From assembly GCA_947846985.1 (NCBI GenBank), contig CANTUZ010000001.1, forward strand, positions 31,892,727 through 31,956,726: 64,000 nucleotides of DNA, read 5' to 3'. The position numbers were made by a program, and so were the translations under genes. Below, in pieces: positions 11,533 through 24,380 of the stretch. Origin of the DNA: Fratercula arctica. Its lineage: Eukaryota > Chordata > Aves > Charadriiformes > Alcidae. The notes under the pieces were generated by a model, which was given only the letters and a program-made list of their open reading frames with translations, did not search any database and was not told the DNA's origin. Each line of letters begins with the position of its first letter. Within the stretch, counting starts at the first letter, position 1.

Positions 11533-14500
11533 CATAAAAAACGCTGAAATCAGGATTAAGGAGGAACTGAGTAAAAAATGGCAGTCTTATGGAGACCTTA
11601 ATTCAATGGTCCTTTCCAGTAAAAATTTTTCTATTGCCTGGAGGTGTCCTCCTCCTCCTAAGGCCCAGAATTGTCCTAGTCTGAGTGGCTTTGTTCTGGT
11701 TTTCTGCCTGCGCCTGCCTGGATTTGGAAATGGGGAATTCTGTCTGAATGATGGACAGATGCTCACTGTAAGAGAGAGCTCAGGGAACGGGACGAAATGC
11801 TTGTGGAACATCTTTCAATGTCAGCTCGTAGCTGGAAACAATTTTATTCAAGTGCCTGTCTTGTGCCCCAGCACTGTGTTGCTGATGCTGCAGACGGTGC
11901 AGGATCTGGACGCGCCCAGAGCTGTTCGGAAAATGGACATTTGAAGGAGCTGAGCTGGACTGATTTTTGACAGCTGCTTCTGCTGTCCCTGTGTCACTTA
12001 TCTGAAACAGTCTGACTCGCCTTGCTTCCCCAAGCAGCAGCAGCAGTTCCTCTTGGATTCCTTTCTCTGCTATTTTATTCAAGACCTTTCCAGTTGGCCA
12101 GAAAGGCAAAATGAAACTGAGAGGTAAGCCTCCAATGTTACCAGCTCTTCTTCTCCTTGGCCTGTTTTATTCACTTTCTACACCATTTTTACCTCTTTGC
12201 AGCCCAGATGAATTTCTTTCTGAGATGTGCTCCTTACGATAAATCAGATAATATAATAAAATAGTTTGTGGAGGGACTGGTTTCTATGTGTGAGAATGCT
12301 ATTCCATAACCCAAGGATGACACTGAGGAGGATGTTAGCAAAGAAAATGAAAGTAAATTAATTGAGGTGTTGTCAGCCTGAAGAAAAGGGCTGTAGAGTA
12401 GCAGAGACCGGTCCTTGGAAAGACCTGTCTGCTGCCTGAGGAGACACCACCAAGAAGCATTCCGTGGAAGAAATCACAGTGCTTTGCATAAAGCAGAAGG
12501 AATGCGGTGTTGTGGTCACTTCAAAGCAAGTCAGTGACTCTGCTGAAACGCTGCTGCTGTGTGTCAAGGAGTGTGGTGTGGGAAAGGAGAATTTATTTGC
12601 CTCACCTGGAACTGGGAGCCATTTTACTGTGCTCTCATCTCGGTCCAGCAGTTACTGTAAGTCAGCTAAACTGTAAACCCTCCCAGAAGGTGAAACTAAA
12701 TCAAAGTGGGAATGGTTTTACTGGAATAGGGTATATTTTCAGGCCTCCTACACGTTTCATGGATGAAACAAAGGAATGTGAGTAGTAGCTTATGCTAACC
12801 CAGCACAGAGGATATATCCATGCTTCTCCTGTAACAGAGTATTTCCTAAGCAACTCAGACCCTAGTAACATCTGGCTGCAATAGCAGTGTTCCCCTCACA
12901 GGCTACTCAACCCATCACTGATGTGGCCAGGTTGCTTCTCACCTGGGAATCATGCTAGAAGAAAGTTTGTGGGTCTATGACTGAAGCAAAACCCCAGGGC
13001 TACTTAGAAGCATAACAAAAGATTGAGAAGTCACCGCAGTAGGAAAATCTGATAAGATGACCAGTCGGGGAAAAGTGTTTTGCTAAAGGATGGTTTTGCA
13101 GATCGCAAAATGGAAGCAGGGTGGAGCTGAGACCAAGATAGCCCTGAGGAAGTTGATGGTACAGCTGGAAGCACAGCCCTGATCTAGGCATCCTGAGCAG
13201 AGCAGCATCTTTCTTCTCTAACCTTAAGAGAGACAACAGTGACAGAGACAGATTTTCTCAGGAAGGATGAAGTGCATAGAGAAGGCTGAAGAGACCCTGT
13301 GTGTTCCCTGTGGTAAAGAGAAATTTCATTGTCTTATGTTTCATCAATTTATTAGTCAAGATGTTAATAGCACTGCTCACCAAACACCTCTCTCTGAGTC
13401 TTCTTAATATGGGAGATCTGGGTGTCCCAGCCTCCCCTCTAAATGCCTTCAAAGACACCTAGTGTGCTCTTCTTTTTGTGTAGCACTGTGTTCACTGTAG
13501 CAGGGGCTCCTTCAGTAGGTCCCAGTGGTCAAGCACAAGATCTGTAGCTGAGTTAGACAGCCTGGACCCTCCTGACCCCGATCCCTAGGATTTCTGTATT
13601 TGCCAGACTGATGGGAAAGCAGAAATAACTACCAGCATATGCTACACGCTTCCTGTTTCAAAACTCTCTTCTGGCTAGTTAACACATGTGTTTCCCCTTA
13701 TACAGAGCAAATGTGCACAACCGCTGCACCAGCAGGTGCTGGCTGGAGATGGCCTTGACACTTTCCCAAGTCAACCTTCCAGTTGCTTCTGCCAGGAGAT
13801 GGGGAAATCCACAAACAGCCCACCTACTGGTTCTGGATCTGGCCTCTGGTGTTGGGTCCAGACCCTGTCTTCATGACAGTCTTGGCCCAGCACTGTGCTG
13901 AGTGCTCACCAAAGGAATATGGTGACCTTACTCTCATATTTTCCCAGCAATTTTCCTCACATTTTTGTCTTCCCAGATCTCCTTTCAGTGGGGAAACTCT
14001 TCGGGCCATCCTACCCAATCCTTTCCTCTCTGGGTTCCTGCAGACACATCATTCACCGCTACCTTCCCAGGGTTCCTGGCTTCCACAGACACACCCTTTC
14101 CCTCTAGCATTTCCTCCCCTCTTCCTCTAGCGTCTGCCACCAATGGTTGTGCAGAGCCTTCAGCGTTTCTTCTTTCACACCTTACCTGCCAAGAAGGTGC
14201 ACCTTGGTGCCTGCAGCTTATTGCCTCCAGCCACCATCTCTCCTGGGCACTCACCTCAAGCCCAAGTACTCCCCTGCTCTCTATCCCTGTTCCTCCTCCA
14301 GAGGAACAACCCAAAGAATCTAATTTTCAAGTGTATATCGCATTAATTAGCCTTTGACTATTACTAAGAGACTTCACTTTCTCCGTGACTGAAATCTCCA
14401 GCGCTCTCTGCCAGGTACCTTTTCACCACTTATCTTTTCTTCCAACTTGACATGACTGAACACCTTTCAACAACGTAACTATGACTCTTGTTTCCCATTG

Positions 14501-17325
14501 ACCCTTGGTCACCAACGTAACTTCCCAGTCCAAGGAATTCAGAATTCCGGGCAAGCTTACAGGAAAAAAACTCTTTCTGATGGTGTAAGACTGAGATAGC
14601 TCACACTTTTGCTTCCCACATCCTATTGAGAACAGAACACAAGCATGCATTTTTTTTCTCAGAAAAAGGAATTAATGGTAAATCCTCAGATTTTATAATC
14701 CAGGAAGTCACACCTGCTCTAGATCTAGAAATTTCATTTACCATGAGTCATGAAAAAATGACACTTCTTTGTCTTCAGAGGTGGGATGTGACCACATGTG
14801 CTGTACTATCAGACTGTCCTTAGGGCGCTATTTGTCAAGTCAACAGGTCTGTAGGTGCTTCCAGTTTTTTATGTGCACTGGGCCTTACCAAGAAAACAAA
14901 TGCTGAAACCATGCCAGTGCCTCAGGGCAGATTTCTCAAACAAAACCTATCATCCAAATTTGACAGCAGATGGCATAAAACTTACCTGCTGGTCCCGCCA
15001 CTCTGCTGTGTCACAGATCATTCCAAGCACTGCTCATGCAGGGACGAGGGGCAGCTGGTATTTACTCTTTGCCGCTAACTCATCCTGACTGACCAAGGAT
15101 GTTGTACAAAACCCTGTCTAATTAAGCGATGGCTTGTGGTTACAGAGGACTTCTCTCCAGAGTTCTGCCTGAGTTGGGGGAAGGAGGAACAAGAGGAAAG
15201 TTGCTGACATTGAATCATTTCTCTTTCTACCCCCGTGAACTAAAAGCCGAGCCAGGAATTTCCTGCTTTTTGCCAAAAAATCTTTGTCCCCTCCCTCCTC
15301 TCTGCTAAGCAGACATTAGAATGGGGGGGTGGTGGTGATTGAGGTGTGATCCCTGCCTTACACTATGACATGCAGCGCTACAGCATTTGGCACGTGGGAG
15401 TCACAGAGTCAGAAAGAGGTCCCAGGGTTGCGCTGAGGCTGAGCGGTGAGGGTGCCAGGGTGCCACTCAAGCAAGAACCTCTGGCACGGCATATGACCCA
15501 CCATGTGGCGGTTCCTGTACTGGGGCTGCAGGAAATCGTGAGGTTTATACCTAATCTTGAGCTTCTAGTTCTGTGTGATGGTTGTGAGCTGCTTGTGGAA
15601 ACCCCGGGTGGCCAGTCTGGTATTTAATGGTCAGCTGCATGCCTGCACAAGTAGTTATGTAGGACAAGAAGCCTGGTCCTGGGTTTCTCAGCCACAGGCA
15701 ACTGGACACCACAAAATAAGACATCACTTAAATTTTGCCCTGTGCATTGCCTGAGGACTTTGCCCTTAGCCAAGATGAGTGTCAAGAAAGGAATGAAGAG
15801 GGGTGTGTTTCACGTGATCATCAGAAAAACGTGCTTTGACCTCCAAAGCGTTTTGGCACAGTTCACAGGCAGGAAGGTGGAGGAGAGCAGTGACTTGTTC
15901 ATCACCTCCCTTCCCCCCAGCCTCAATCAATAAAGCAGAAACCTCCATTTTCCTCTCATGGTGAGAGGTGCGAGATGCTTGCTCAGCTGGACTCCAAGAG
16001 AGGGCTCAGTGTCAATAGCATAGGAGATGGGGCTGTTGCAGGTGACAGGAATAGCTGAGAAAGTACGTAAGTGAGCTGAGCTCACTGAGAGGACAAAACG
16101 AGGAGCAGATAAGAGTGAAAAGCAAAAGCACAGAAGAGCAGGAGCAAGTCTGTTGGGAGTTTTGCAAATCGGATGGGGCAACAGTATGGTGCTGTTAAGC
16201 ACAGGTCGTTGCAGTTCTTCCTGTTGTAAGCTTCACTTCGTTCCCCCTGCACACACATCTTTCCTGTGCTGGCCTAACGCACAACTGGGCTGTGGCAAGT
16301 GGTGGCTTCCCTGGAGGGGGACATGCTCCAGAACGGACCAGGTGACTGTACCGCATCCTCCTGCTGGTCCAACGCCCAGCCCTGTACGTTGGCCAAGAAA
16401 CCTGTCTGTATTTTACAGGTACAAAATGCCAGGGGTGTAGCCACACAACGAAGGAATGCAGTACACAGTCCTCAGTCATCGGCTTTTCCTCCGTAAGCAG
16501 TAGGAGAGGACATACCTGTCAGTTATTATCCGTGGCCCAAATCCTCCCCACTGGCTGTGCAAAATCAGTGCGTGGGTGTGTGTCGCTCACAGCTACCTTC
16601 TCCTCTGCGTGCAAAGGGATGAGCTCTTGGAGTGTCTCGCTACACCATCCGTGTTACCTGCACCCTTAAGCCACCGTCGGGCTAAACGGAGCAGTGAGTT
16701 GACAAAGGACTTGCAAGAAAAAGGTTCCTTCCCCTCTAACCCCACCTGCCTGTGCGGGTATGTCCACATTGTACACACATGCACACACACACGTGTGTTT
16801 AAAGGAGCTGGGCCCAATGCAAAACCATGAAGAAATGCCTGGTTTAACTTCGGCTGAATTACAACCTCTTGTCTCCAGATCGGACCACATCCGAGAAGCA
16901 GGAATGCCGTGTATTGATCACCCACTAATAAGCCATTGCTGCGCAATCTAAACACGATGTGAAAGAGTCATATTTTTAATGATCTTTTGATAAAACAAGG
17001 TAATGATTTTTCTTCTGACCTCACCAAAGCTTTATCCCCTGCCCCCAGGGTACACAATTTCAAAATCCTGAGTTAGTGGGAAGATCAAACTGAGGCCCCC
17101 AGCACAAGCTGGCTGTAATTTTCAGCTTTTCCAGTCCTCTCTGAGGAGCTGTGTAAGCATGAGCTCTGTATGTAGGCCGTCACATGTCAAATATGATGCC
17201 TGTGTTCCAGCATGTGGGACAGATGCCTTAAGTTACCCTGCAATAAATACTGCTAGTGAAATGCTCAAGGGGGTGGACCTCCTCTAACACTGACTTTACA
17301 TTTCAAGGTGTGTTTGGAAGTGCCC
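11533..17325. other. Intergenic stretch without recognised genes
   Basis: Several overlapping open frames of 60-130 codons (for example around 13680-14360) appear in many phases on both strands. They show no family motif, no splice consensus pairing and no repeat signature. I read them as chance frames in moderately GC-rich DNA. A short (CA)-rich stretch occurs near 16780. Confidence 0.55.
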
Positions 17326-18444
17326 TGGTGTATTTGGTTTGCGTGGCAAGGTTTTGGTAGCAGGAGGGCTCCAGGGATGGCCTCTGTGAGAAGCTACCAG
17401 AAGCTTCCCCCATGTCCGATAGCGCCAATGCCAGTGGCTCCAAGACAGATCCACTGCTTGCCAAGGCCAAGCCCATCAGTGATGGTGGTAGCACCTCTGG
17501 GATAACACATCTAAGAAGGGGAAAAAAAACAACTGCACAATTACAGCCGAAGACCCGAGTGAGAATATGTGAGAGCAACAACTCTGCAGACACCAAGGTC
17601 AGTGAAGAAGCAGGGGGAGGAGGTGCTACAGGCACTGGAGCAGAGATTCCCCTGCAGCCCATGCTGAAGACCATGGTAAGGCAGGATGTCCCCCTGCAGC
17701 CCATGGAGGTTAACGCTGGAGCAGATATCCACCTGCAGCCCAGGGAGGACCCCACACCAGAGCAGGTGGATGCCTGAAGGAGGCTGTGACCCCATGGGAA
17801 GCCCACGCTGGAGCAGGCTCCTGGCAGAACCTGTGACCCGTGGAAAGAGGAGCCCACACTGGAGCAGGTTTGCTGGCAGGACTTGTGACCCTGTGGGGGA
17901 CCCACGCTGGAGCAGTCTGTTCCTGAAGGACTGCACCCCGTGGAAGGGACCCACGCTGGAGCAGTTCATGAAGAACTGCAACCTGTGGGAAGGACCCACG
18001 TTGGAGAAGTTTGTGGAGGACTGTCTCCCATGGGAGCCCACACTGGAGCACGGGAAGAGTGTGAGGAGTCCTCCCCCTGAGGAGAAAGGAGCAGCAGAGA
18101 CAATGTGCAATAAACTGACCACAACCCCCATTCCCCGTCCCCCTGCGCTGTGGAGAAATCGGGAGTGAAGTTAAGGCGAGGAAGAAGGGAGGGGTGGGGG
18201 GAAGATGTTTTGAGATTTGGGGTTTATTTCTCATTAGCCTCCTCTGACTTCTCATTGGCAATTAATTAAACTAATTTCCCCAAGTCAAGTCTGTTTTGCC
18301 TATGACGGTACTTGGTGAGTCTCCCTGTCCTTATCTCAACCCACGAGCCTTTCGTTATATTTTCTCTCCCCTGTCCAGCTGAGGAGGGGAGTGACAAAGT
18401 GGCTTTTGGTGGGCACCTGGTGTCCAGCCAGGGTCAACCCACCA
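17326..18444 (+). mobile_element. Avian LTR-like interspersed repeat, copy 2 (forward orientation)
   Basis: The copy begins TGGTGTATTTGG and ends GGTCAACCCACCA, and its block order matches copy 1. The left third has a TTAAG-like promoter-type region and an A run (about 17522). The middle (17640-18060) is an internal imperfect tandem array around CCCACGCTGGAGCAG. The right third holds CAATAAA (AATAAA at 18109-18114), a GCAATTAATTAAACTAATTTCCCC block and GTCTGTTTTGCC. Open frames of 120-200 codons on both strands come from the array and are not genes. CCCTGGTG at 17323-17330 and CACCAGGG at 18445-18452 are inverted copies of each other at the borders. No internal retroviral genes are seen. Confidence 0.72.
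17640..18060 (+). repeat. Internal imperfect tandem array with core CACGCTGGAGCAG
   Basis: Within LTR-like copy 2, the core (C/A)CACGCTGGAGCAG and close variants recur about every 50-65 bp: near 17715, 17752, 17808, 17856, 17906, 17951, 18000 and 18045. The spacers share GTGGA and CTG-AGGACTG motifs. The shorter copy 1 has only remnants of the array, so its length varies between copies. Confidence 0.75.
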
Positions 18445-19065
18445 CACCAGGGTGGAGAGGAAGGCAAATGAGGCTTGAAGACTTTCACAGAGGAGATGAG
18501 AGAAGCATTAGTGTCGAACTGAAAAGCTGTGTATTCCCAAGCAGCAGCTTTGTTTGCGTTTGAACAGTTTGAGCATAATTTTCCTTTGACTCCATCACAG
18601 AAACTTCAGAAGGTGTCTTGCTCTGCAGGGTAAGAGAGACTGTAAGTGAGTCAAACAGTTTAAACCTCGATCATGTCTCTATCTTGTCACACCATGCTAT
18701 AGGTATAAAATAAATTTAGAAACCAAGCCCCAGTTTCACAAGGCATTAAAACTTCACGGGAGAAGTACCACTAGAGGGGGCTGGTTGTACATAACTCAGT
18801 TTAGGTTTCTGCTCTGCAGGGTAAGGTCCAACCATGGCTGCCCTGCTGCCTCAATACCACCGCAGGTACGTGGCCCATGCAGCCCCAATGGCCACCACCA
18901 GCCTGTGCAAACCCGCCTCAGTGTGGCTGTGGCCACATAAACTGCAAAAACCTGCCCAGAACCGGGGGCAGAACCCAGAGGGCTAACCTCAGCAATGTTG
19001 TATTCCTGTGTCCGTGCTGCTCTCCACTCCAAAGGTGGGTCTGCAAAGCCACCCCAAGCTGGAGA
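18445..19065. other. Intergenic stretch without recognised features
   Basis: No coding exon, repeat tail or RNA gene is supported here. A short run of unique sequence leads to the CR1 tail at 19066. Confidence 0.5.
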
Positions 19066-19216
19066 TGAGGCTGGATGGGGCTTTGAGCAGCCTGGTCTAG
19101 TGGGACGTGTCCCTGCCCATGGGAGGTGTCCCTGCCCATGGCAGGGGTAGTTGGAACTAGATGATCTTTAAGGTTCCTTCCAACCCAAACCATTCTGTGA
19201 TTCTGTGATTCTATGA
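19066..19216 (+). mobile_element. CR1 LINE 3' tail fragment
   Basis: The sequence GAGGCTGGATGGGGCTTTGAGCAGCCTGGTCTAGTGGGA leads into ...AACTAGATGATCTTTAAGG-TCC-TTCCAACCC and an octamer tail (ATTCTGTG repeated). This is the standard 3' end of a CR1 element. An internal short duplication (GGTGTCCCTGCCCATGG twice) lies at about 19105-19145. No coding frame remains. Confidence 0.92.
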
Positions 19217-19755
19217 GATGAGCAAAGGTTCATCCCGAGGAAGCAATGCCCACACACACCATCAGTTCTAGTCTCTGCAGAACACAGCTGCACCACACGT
19301 TCGCTTCAAGCTCTGGCTCCTCATTCTCACACCTCCAACTTTGCCCACCTCTATTCCTATATTCCCTTAAAAGACATACCGAGTGCCAAGTCTCTCTGCT
19401 GCTGCCAAGTTGGCAACGCGGAGCGTACAGCCCTCTGCCCCTGGAGCCTGGCTGTGAGTCCGGTCCAGCAATCCTGAATGCATTTGGAGCTCTTTCAGGC
19501 TGGAGACACTTTCTATTAATTATCCCCGGGGAGCTTTACAGCTATTCCTCAAATAATGGAAGAAATTGCTTAAAGATATCTCTAGAGCAGCTCAATGTTA
19601 GTGAACGTTTTTCCTTTGGAAGACACAGGACTGCTGTTCCTTAAAGGCGTATCTATTCAGGCAGGAACTGACATGTACCACCTCCTCCATGCTAGCCCAG
19701 CACAGCCCAGCTCTCACTTGGAAGCCAGAGAGTGAAGCAGTGCTGCACTTGAGAG
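19217..19755. other. Intergenic stretch between CR1 fragments
   Basis: Nothing recognised. A 132-codon open frame (19246-19644) is Ser/Leu-rich, has no family motif and looks like chance. Confidence 0.5.
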
Positions 19756-19948
19756 AATAATAATAATAATAATTAATAATAATAATAATAATAAAATAAT
19801 GGTTTGGGTTGGAAGGGACCTTAAAGATCACTAGACCAGGCTGCTCAAAGCCCCATCCAGCCTGGCCTTGAACACTTCCAGGGAAGGGGCATCCACAACT
19901 TCTCTGGGCAACCAGAGATATAATATAATCATAATCATAATCATATCA
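19756..19948 (-). mobile_element. CR1 3' tail fragment flanked by AAT and ATAATC microsatellites
   Basis: The AAT-type microsatellite covers 19756-19800. A minus-strand CR1 3' end (19801-19912) follows directly, with TTGGGTTGGAAGGGACCTTAAAGATCAC and the CAGCCTGGCCTTGAACACTTCC block. An ATAATC tract occupies about 19915-19948. The CR1 tail has evidently expanded into, or been inserted next to, a simple repeat. Confidence 0.9.
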
Positions 19949-22900
19949 ATGTGCATGGAAGACAACGTAACTGAAGCTCACAGCTCCTCCTCTGCCAGCC
20001 AACTCCAAGCCCAGAGCACAGGAGGTCGTATGTGTCCGTGTTCCCCCCTTGCAGAAGCACCTTCCATACTCTGCAGTGCCAGAGTTCATTTTCCTCACCA
20101 TAAGCAGCCAGGAAAACAGGTGAGAGAAACCCAAAGGCTGCTGGTATGTTTACTGGAGATCTTGCTAGTTCCTGGATTTGGCGATGCTTTGAAATTATTT
20201 TGAATTTCAACCATGGGCTCTTCAGCATGCACAAATCCTCTGGACTACATCAGTCCCAAACAACTTTAAAGAAAAATAAAAATCTCCCTTCCTTCTGTAT
20301 CATGGAGCTGTTCCCTTCCTGCTCCTCTCAAAATCACGGGGTGGTTGTTCAGACCACTTGCTCTATGGTAGGCATTGAAACTGCTGTGGAGTCTAAATCA
20401 ATTTTCTACTCTATATGTGAAGATTTAAAACTTAGCAAACGTCAATCTGTATGCAAGTGACACGTTTTCCTGTTTTCTGTGTTTGAATAATGCTTATCAT
20501 CATTTGCATAAACTTCTTCAGATCTCCCCCCTTCACTGTAATGCCCATGAGTTCTACTAAACCTCTGAATTCCCTCTTTCAGTTCTCGTTCTGCTACATC
20601 CATTTCTGCTTCTGCATTTAAATTTCTCGAACTTCACTCCCCTTCCACACTGCGGCCGATCCCCATTTCTGGCAGCCTGTCGCTGGGTACTTGCACGGAG
20701 AGAATGTTCAGCTGAACTGAATCCTGTGAAAATCCCAGCAGAGACAAAGCAGTTTGAGGGTTTTTTTTTTTACAATAATTAGTATAGCAAGTGGAGAAAG
20801 AGTCGCTTTCATCCCTCAGTTCCACAGAAACCAGGCTTCAGGTGCGTTGAGCAGAGTGAAGCCTCGCTGTAACCTTGGTTCAGCCTTTGTCCTCAGGCAC
20901 CTCAGTTCTCCTTGCAGCTCCTGGAGGCACTTGAAGACTCATTGCTGCACACCCTTGGATGAGTTACCATTCTGTGGGAACCACACAAAGACAACACCCA
21001 GTTCACTTGACCTTGCTGAGGAGGAGGAGGGGAGAAGGGAAACTGTGCCTGCACAGCTGTGCAGAGGCTGGAGCGCTTACCAGGAGGTGAAAAGCATTCC
21101 TCCTTCAGCTGAGGTGGTTTCAACTCCTTTGTAGCCATATCACAGCAGACCTCACCGGCCACAAGTCAATAGGAATAAAGTGATGTATGGTGGAAAGCAG
21201 AAGGGGTGATGGTGAGGGAAACAGGGACCACTACAGCTACATAGCTGCCATCAGGCATGCAGGATTCATGGGGTCAGAGTGAGAAGTCAGTGGAAGGCGC
21301 CTACCTCTGTGGCCAAGCGCTCATAGGAGCAGAAGGCCCATGTGTTGGGCTCTGCCCCTGATGTTACTGATGTGATTTATCCCACAATTATTTTGGGACG
21401 AATAATAATTGGACAAATTCTGTGTTCTTATCACTGGACAGGTGTCCATCTCTCCACAGGAGTGCTTGGGTACAAAGAAGCCCTGTGTCATCAGATTTTC
21501 ATCTCTCCCTTAGCTTTTCCCTCTTCTGTCTGTGTTCCAACTGTCTTTACAGTGTTGTGTATACAACTTCTATGAAAAGCCATTACCAGTCTTTCCAAAT
21601 TCAAGTCATGCAATATTGAACGGCTCTTAAGACAGACAACAACTCCAAGGCACTTCCAGCTGAAGGTTGTGAAAAACACCAGGTTTTGGGCAAGTCCCAT
21701 GGGGACACACCAGCAAGATAAAGCAACAGTCTCTTTCCCCTCTTTGGTCCAGGTTGTAGCTGTGGGTGTTCCAAAGTCAAGGAAAACTCAGGCACTGACT
21801 TCAGCACATCAGGGTCCAAAGTCCATTACAGATCTGTGATAAAAATCCTTGAACTTAAAAAACGCTCGCCTTGGAACAGGCACAAGTACAATGGTTATTA
21901 CAGAGATCAGAACAAACCCCTTGAAGTGTAGCCATGAAAAAATGCTGGATTTTTGTCATTTAATCAAAAGATATGAAAAATCTGTTGCACTTCTGCATCT
22001 GTCTTGTTAAGTGAATGATAATAAAATCAGGGGGTTGGGGTTTTGAGTTTTGTTTTTTAAAATGGTAGTTGAGTTTTGCTATTTTTCTTGTATTGTACCA
22101 CTTGGCACTGATACAATGTGGGAAACAACACAAAGCATCAACTAAGCCCTTGCTGAACAGTACTGTGGTCAGAAGAAGTTGGAGCTCTGATCCCAGTTCT
22201 GTTGCAGGCTGTCTTCATCATCAATTCACTTAGGCAAGGGATTTTTGGTTTGGTTTTTTTTTTTTTTTATGTTTAGAAAAACATCAGACATTTCAGATTT
22301 GGGGACTGGAACTCATTAAAAAATATTATTTTTTTCCTATATTAAAAAAACCCAAAGTGTTTAAAAGAAATACCAAAATGTAGTTACAAGACCTCCTATA
22401 GCTTGCAAAAATGTTGCAGTTTTGACAAATCTGTCCTAGATGTAATTTGTAGTCCAGGAATAAAGTTATCTGTTTTTTTAAAGCAATGACAAGCATTATG
22501 GTGTAAAATGACATATTGCTAGCAGTGGGGAAGAACCTGATCCCTTGCCAGGTGTCACTGGAGGAAACACAGGATCAGCATTTAACTTCATTGATTTTAT
22601 ATGGGCCTGAGTCTGCCTTTCATTTTGATTCAAATATATATTCATTGATATGAAACAGATGATTTCAGAGCTGAGAGCACCTTAAGAAAGATACGGCAAC
22701 AGTACACAGTAAGTGATCCCATCACTCCAGCTGAGTCCCAGGTTGTCCAACTGAATAACATAACATGAGATCTTGTATTTCTGAACTATTTTATCCCATT
22801 TGCAGTTCCTCTGCTGTAATCCAGATCACTTTCCGCACAGTACTGGAGTTAAGGCTCCATCTGAGACATGGCATGGTTCTATGGCATGAGGATGAGCAGG

Positions 22901-23791
22901 CATGGAAGTAAAAGGGACGCCTTCCAAATCTAAATATGCTCCTGTAAAGTTGGATGAGACAAAGCCGTTTACCATCCCGAGGTCCACTGCAGCAATCACA
23001 GACGGTAAAACAACAACAGGGAAGAAACTGGGTCAAAACCTTTGTGTCATCCTTCTCAGACTATATAGACACCCACAGCAGCTCAACTTCCTCACTCAGA
23101 AATGCAAATTAAAGAAATCAGATGGCCTCCAAATGACTATGGTTCATCGCTGGAGAAGGTGTTTAAGCTCCCTCCGCTCCATTTTAGCAAAGGCTCACGC
23201 TATTGCAAAGAAGTAATTACTCTAGCCTTAATGCACAATCTGCATGGCTCCCATGGGGAAGAAGGAGGCAGACACGCCAAAAATAGAAAGATATACTGTA
23301 CAGTGGAGTGGGGTGGACAGGGAGGGAAGAAAATGGTTCTGTGATTCCCAGAAATGGAGCTGACATCATTTTTGTCTCAGCTGTAAGCTTCAGGTCCATC
23401 TCCCTTCTGAACAGACCGGCTTGACACACAACCACAATATGAAGCTGCAACACACATTTTGTCTGGAGGACAAGTGGCAGTGTAAAATCCTAGGAACGTT
23501 AAATAGAAGAAAGTATTTGCATGCCTAATAAATCTTCTGTCAATGTAGTTTCACATTCACACTCAGCTATAACCAAAATTTGAATTGAGCATACCTGCAT
23601 GGAAAGTATTATATACCCCACATTATATAATTGGATACCTTTGATCAACACTAATTTCATGTGAAAGAGTGGACCAAGTATGAACTTCCACTTTCCTAAT
23701 GCCTGTAGAATTATTGATTAGTGGGCAACTATGCGTATTTCTTGCACACAGTGCTCCTCTGGGGGGCAAGGGAACAGGACATATTTTTGCA
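19949..23791. other. Intergenic stretch between the two convergent genes
   Basis: I see no exon, CR1 tail or RNA gene that I can support. Poly-T runs occur near 20761 and 22256. The open frames at 22902-23344 overlap each other in different phases with no family motif. The 3' UTR of the LRRC63 remnant should lie at the right end, but no minus-strand AATAAA (TTTATT on this strand) was seen close by. Confidence 0.5.
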
Positions 23792-24038
23792 TTACTTATG
23801 CATCCAGTATTTTTTAATATCTTCTGTGATGTCTGTGTATTTTTCCTTTAGTTTTTTTCTGGAGAAGCAAAGGGCAGCCAGATGAGTGAGCTTCTGAGGT
23901 TGGTCCTGAATCTTTTCATTCCATACCAAGGGCTGTATGAAGTTATTTTCTATTCTGAGGGATTTTAGCGGAAGATTCAAAACCCCAGATAGCAAAGCAG
24001 AGAGCTGTTGCCCTTCAATGTTCAAACATTTGAGCTTT
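23792..24038 (-). CDS. LRRC63: LRRC63-like last exon (last LRR and C-terminal block)
   Basis: After the exon 24844-24775 supplies GG, this exon supplies A and continues KLKCLNIEGQQLSALL, then LPLKSLRIENNFIQPL and VWNE. The C-terminal block follows (QKLTHLAALCFSRKKLKEKY, then TDITEDIKKYW), ending in TAA at 23794-23792. The frame is open for about 80 codons. The expected acceptor dinucleotide at 24040-24039 reads GG on the minus strand instead of AG. A later AG (24036-24035) would give a slightly shorter exon but a different phase. The remnant may therefore be unspliceable in its ancestral form. Confidence 0.7.
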
Positions 24039-24380
24039 CCGTAATTTTAAGGATGACCAGGCATTTATAGGCTGTTCACACCGTATCCTACCTTGACCAT
24101 GGCTATATAATGTCCTAATTCCCATTTGATTAATTAGTAAACAAAGATAGCATGTATGCAAAAAATTCTATGTGTTTCTTACAGTGCACTTTACGTACTA
24201 GACACAATTTTATATACAATACTTTTATAATTATAATTTAAATACCTGGGCTGTTTTGAAAGACAGGGATGGGTGTATCCGAATGCATTAGACATGTAAG
24301 CAGAGAACATCAACGTTAAGGGCAACAAAGAGCAACACAGTCTCATGTATGAATAATTCCTTTTCTACAGTTTCTACCGG

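Noticed and set aside
13680..14360. Cluster of six overlapping frames
   Set aside because: All phases are open because of local composition; there is no conserved motif and no start context of note.
17303..18261. Several overlapping frames of 120-200 codons on both strands
   Set aside because: They fall inside the LTR-like repeat and its tandem array; no retroviral or cellular domain is present.
22902..23344. Two overlapping plus-strand frames of 104 and 80 codons
   Set aside because: Different phases overlap, with no motif and no splice support.
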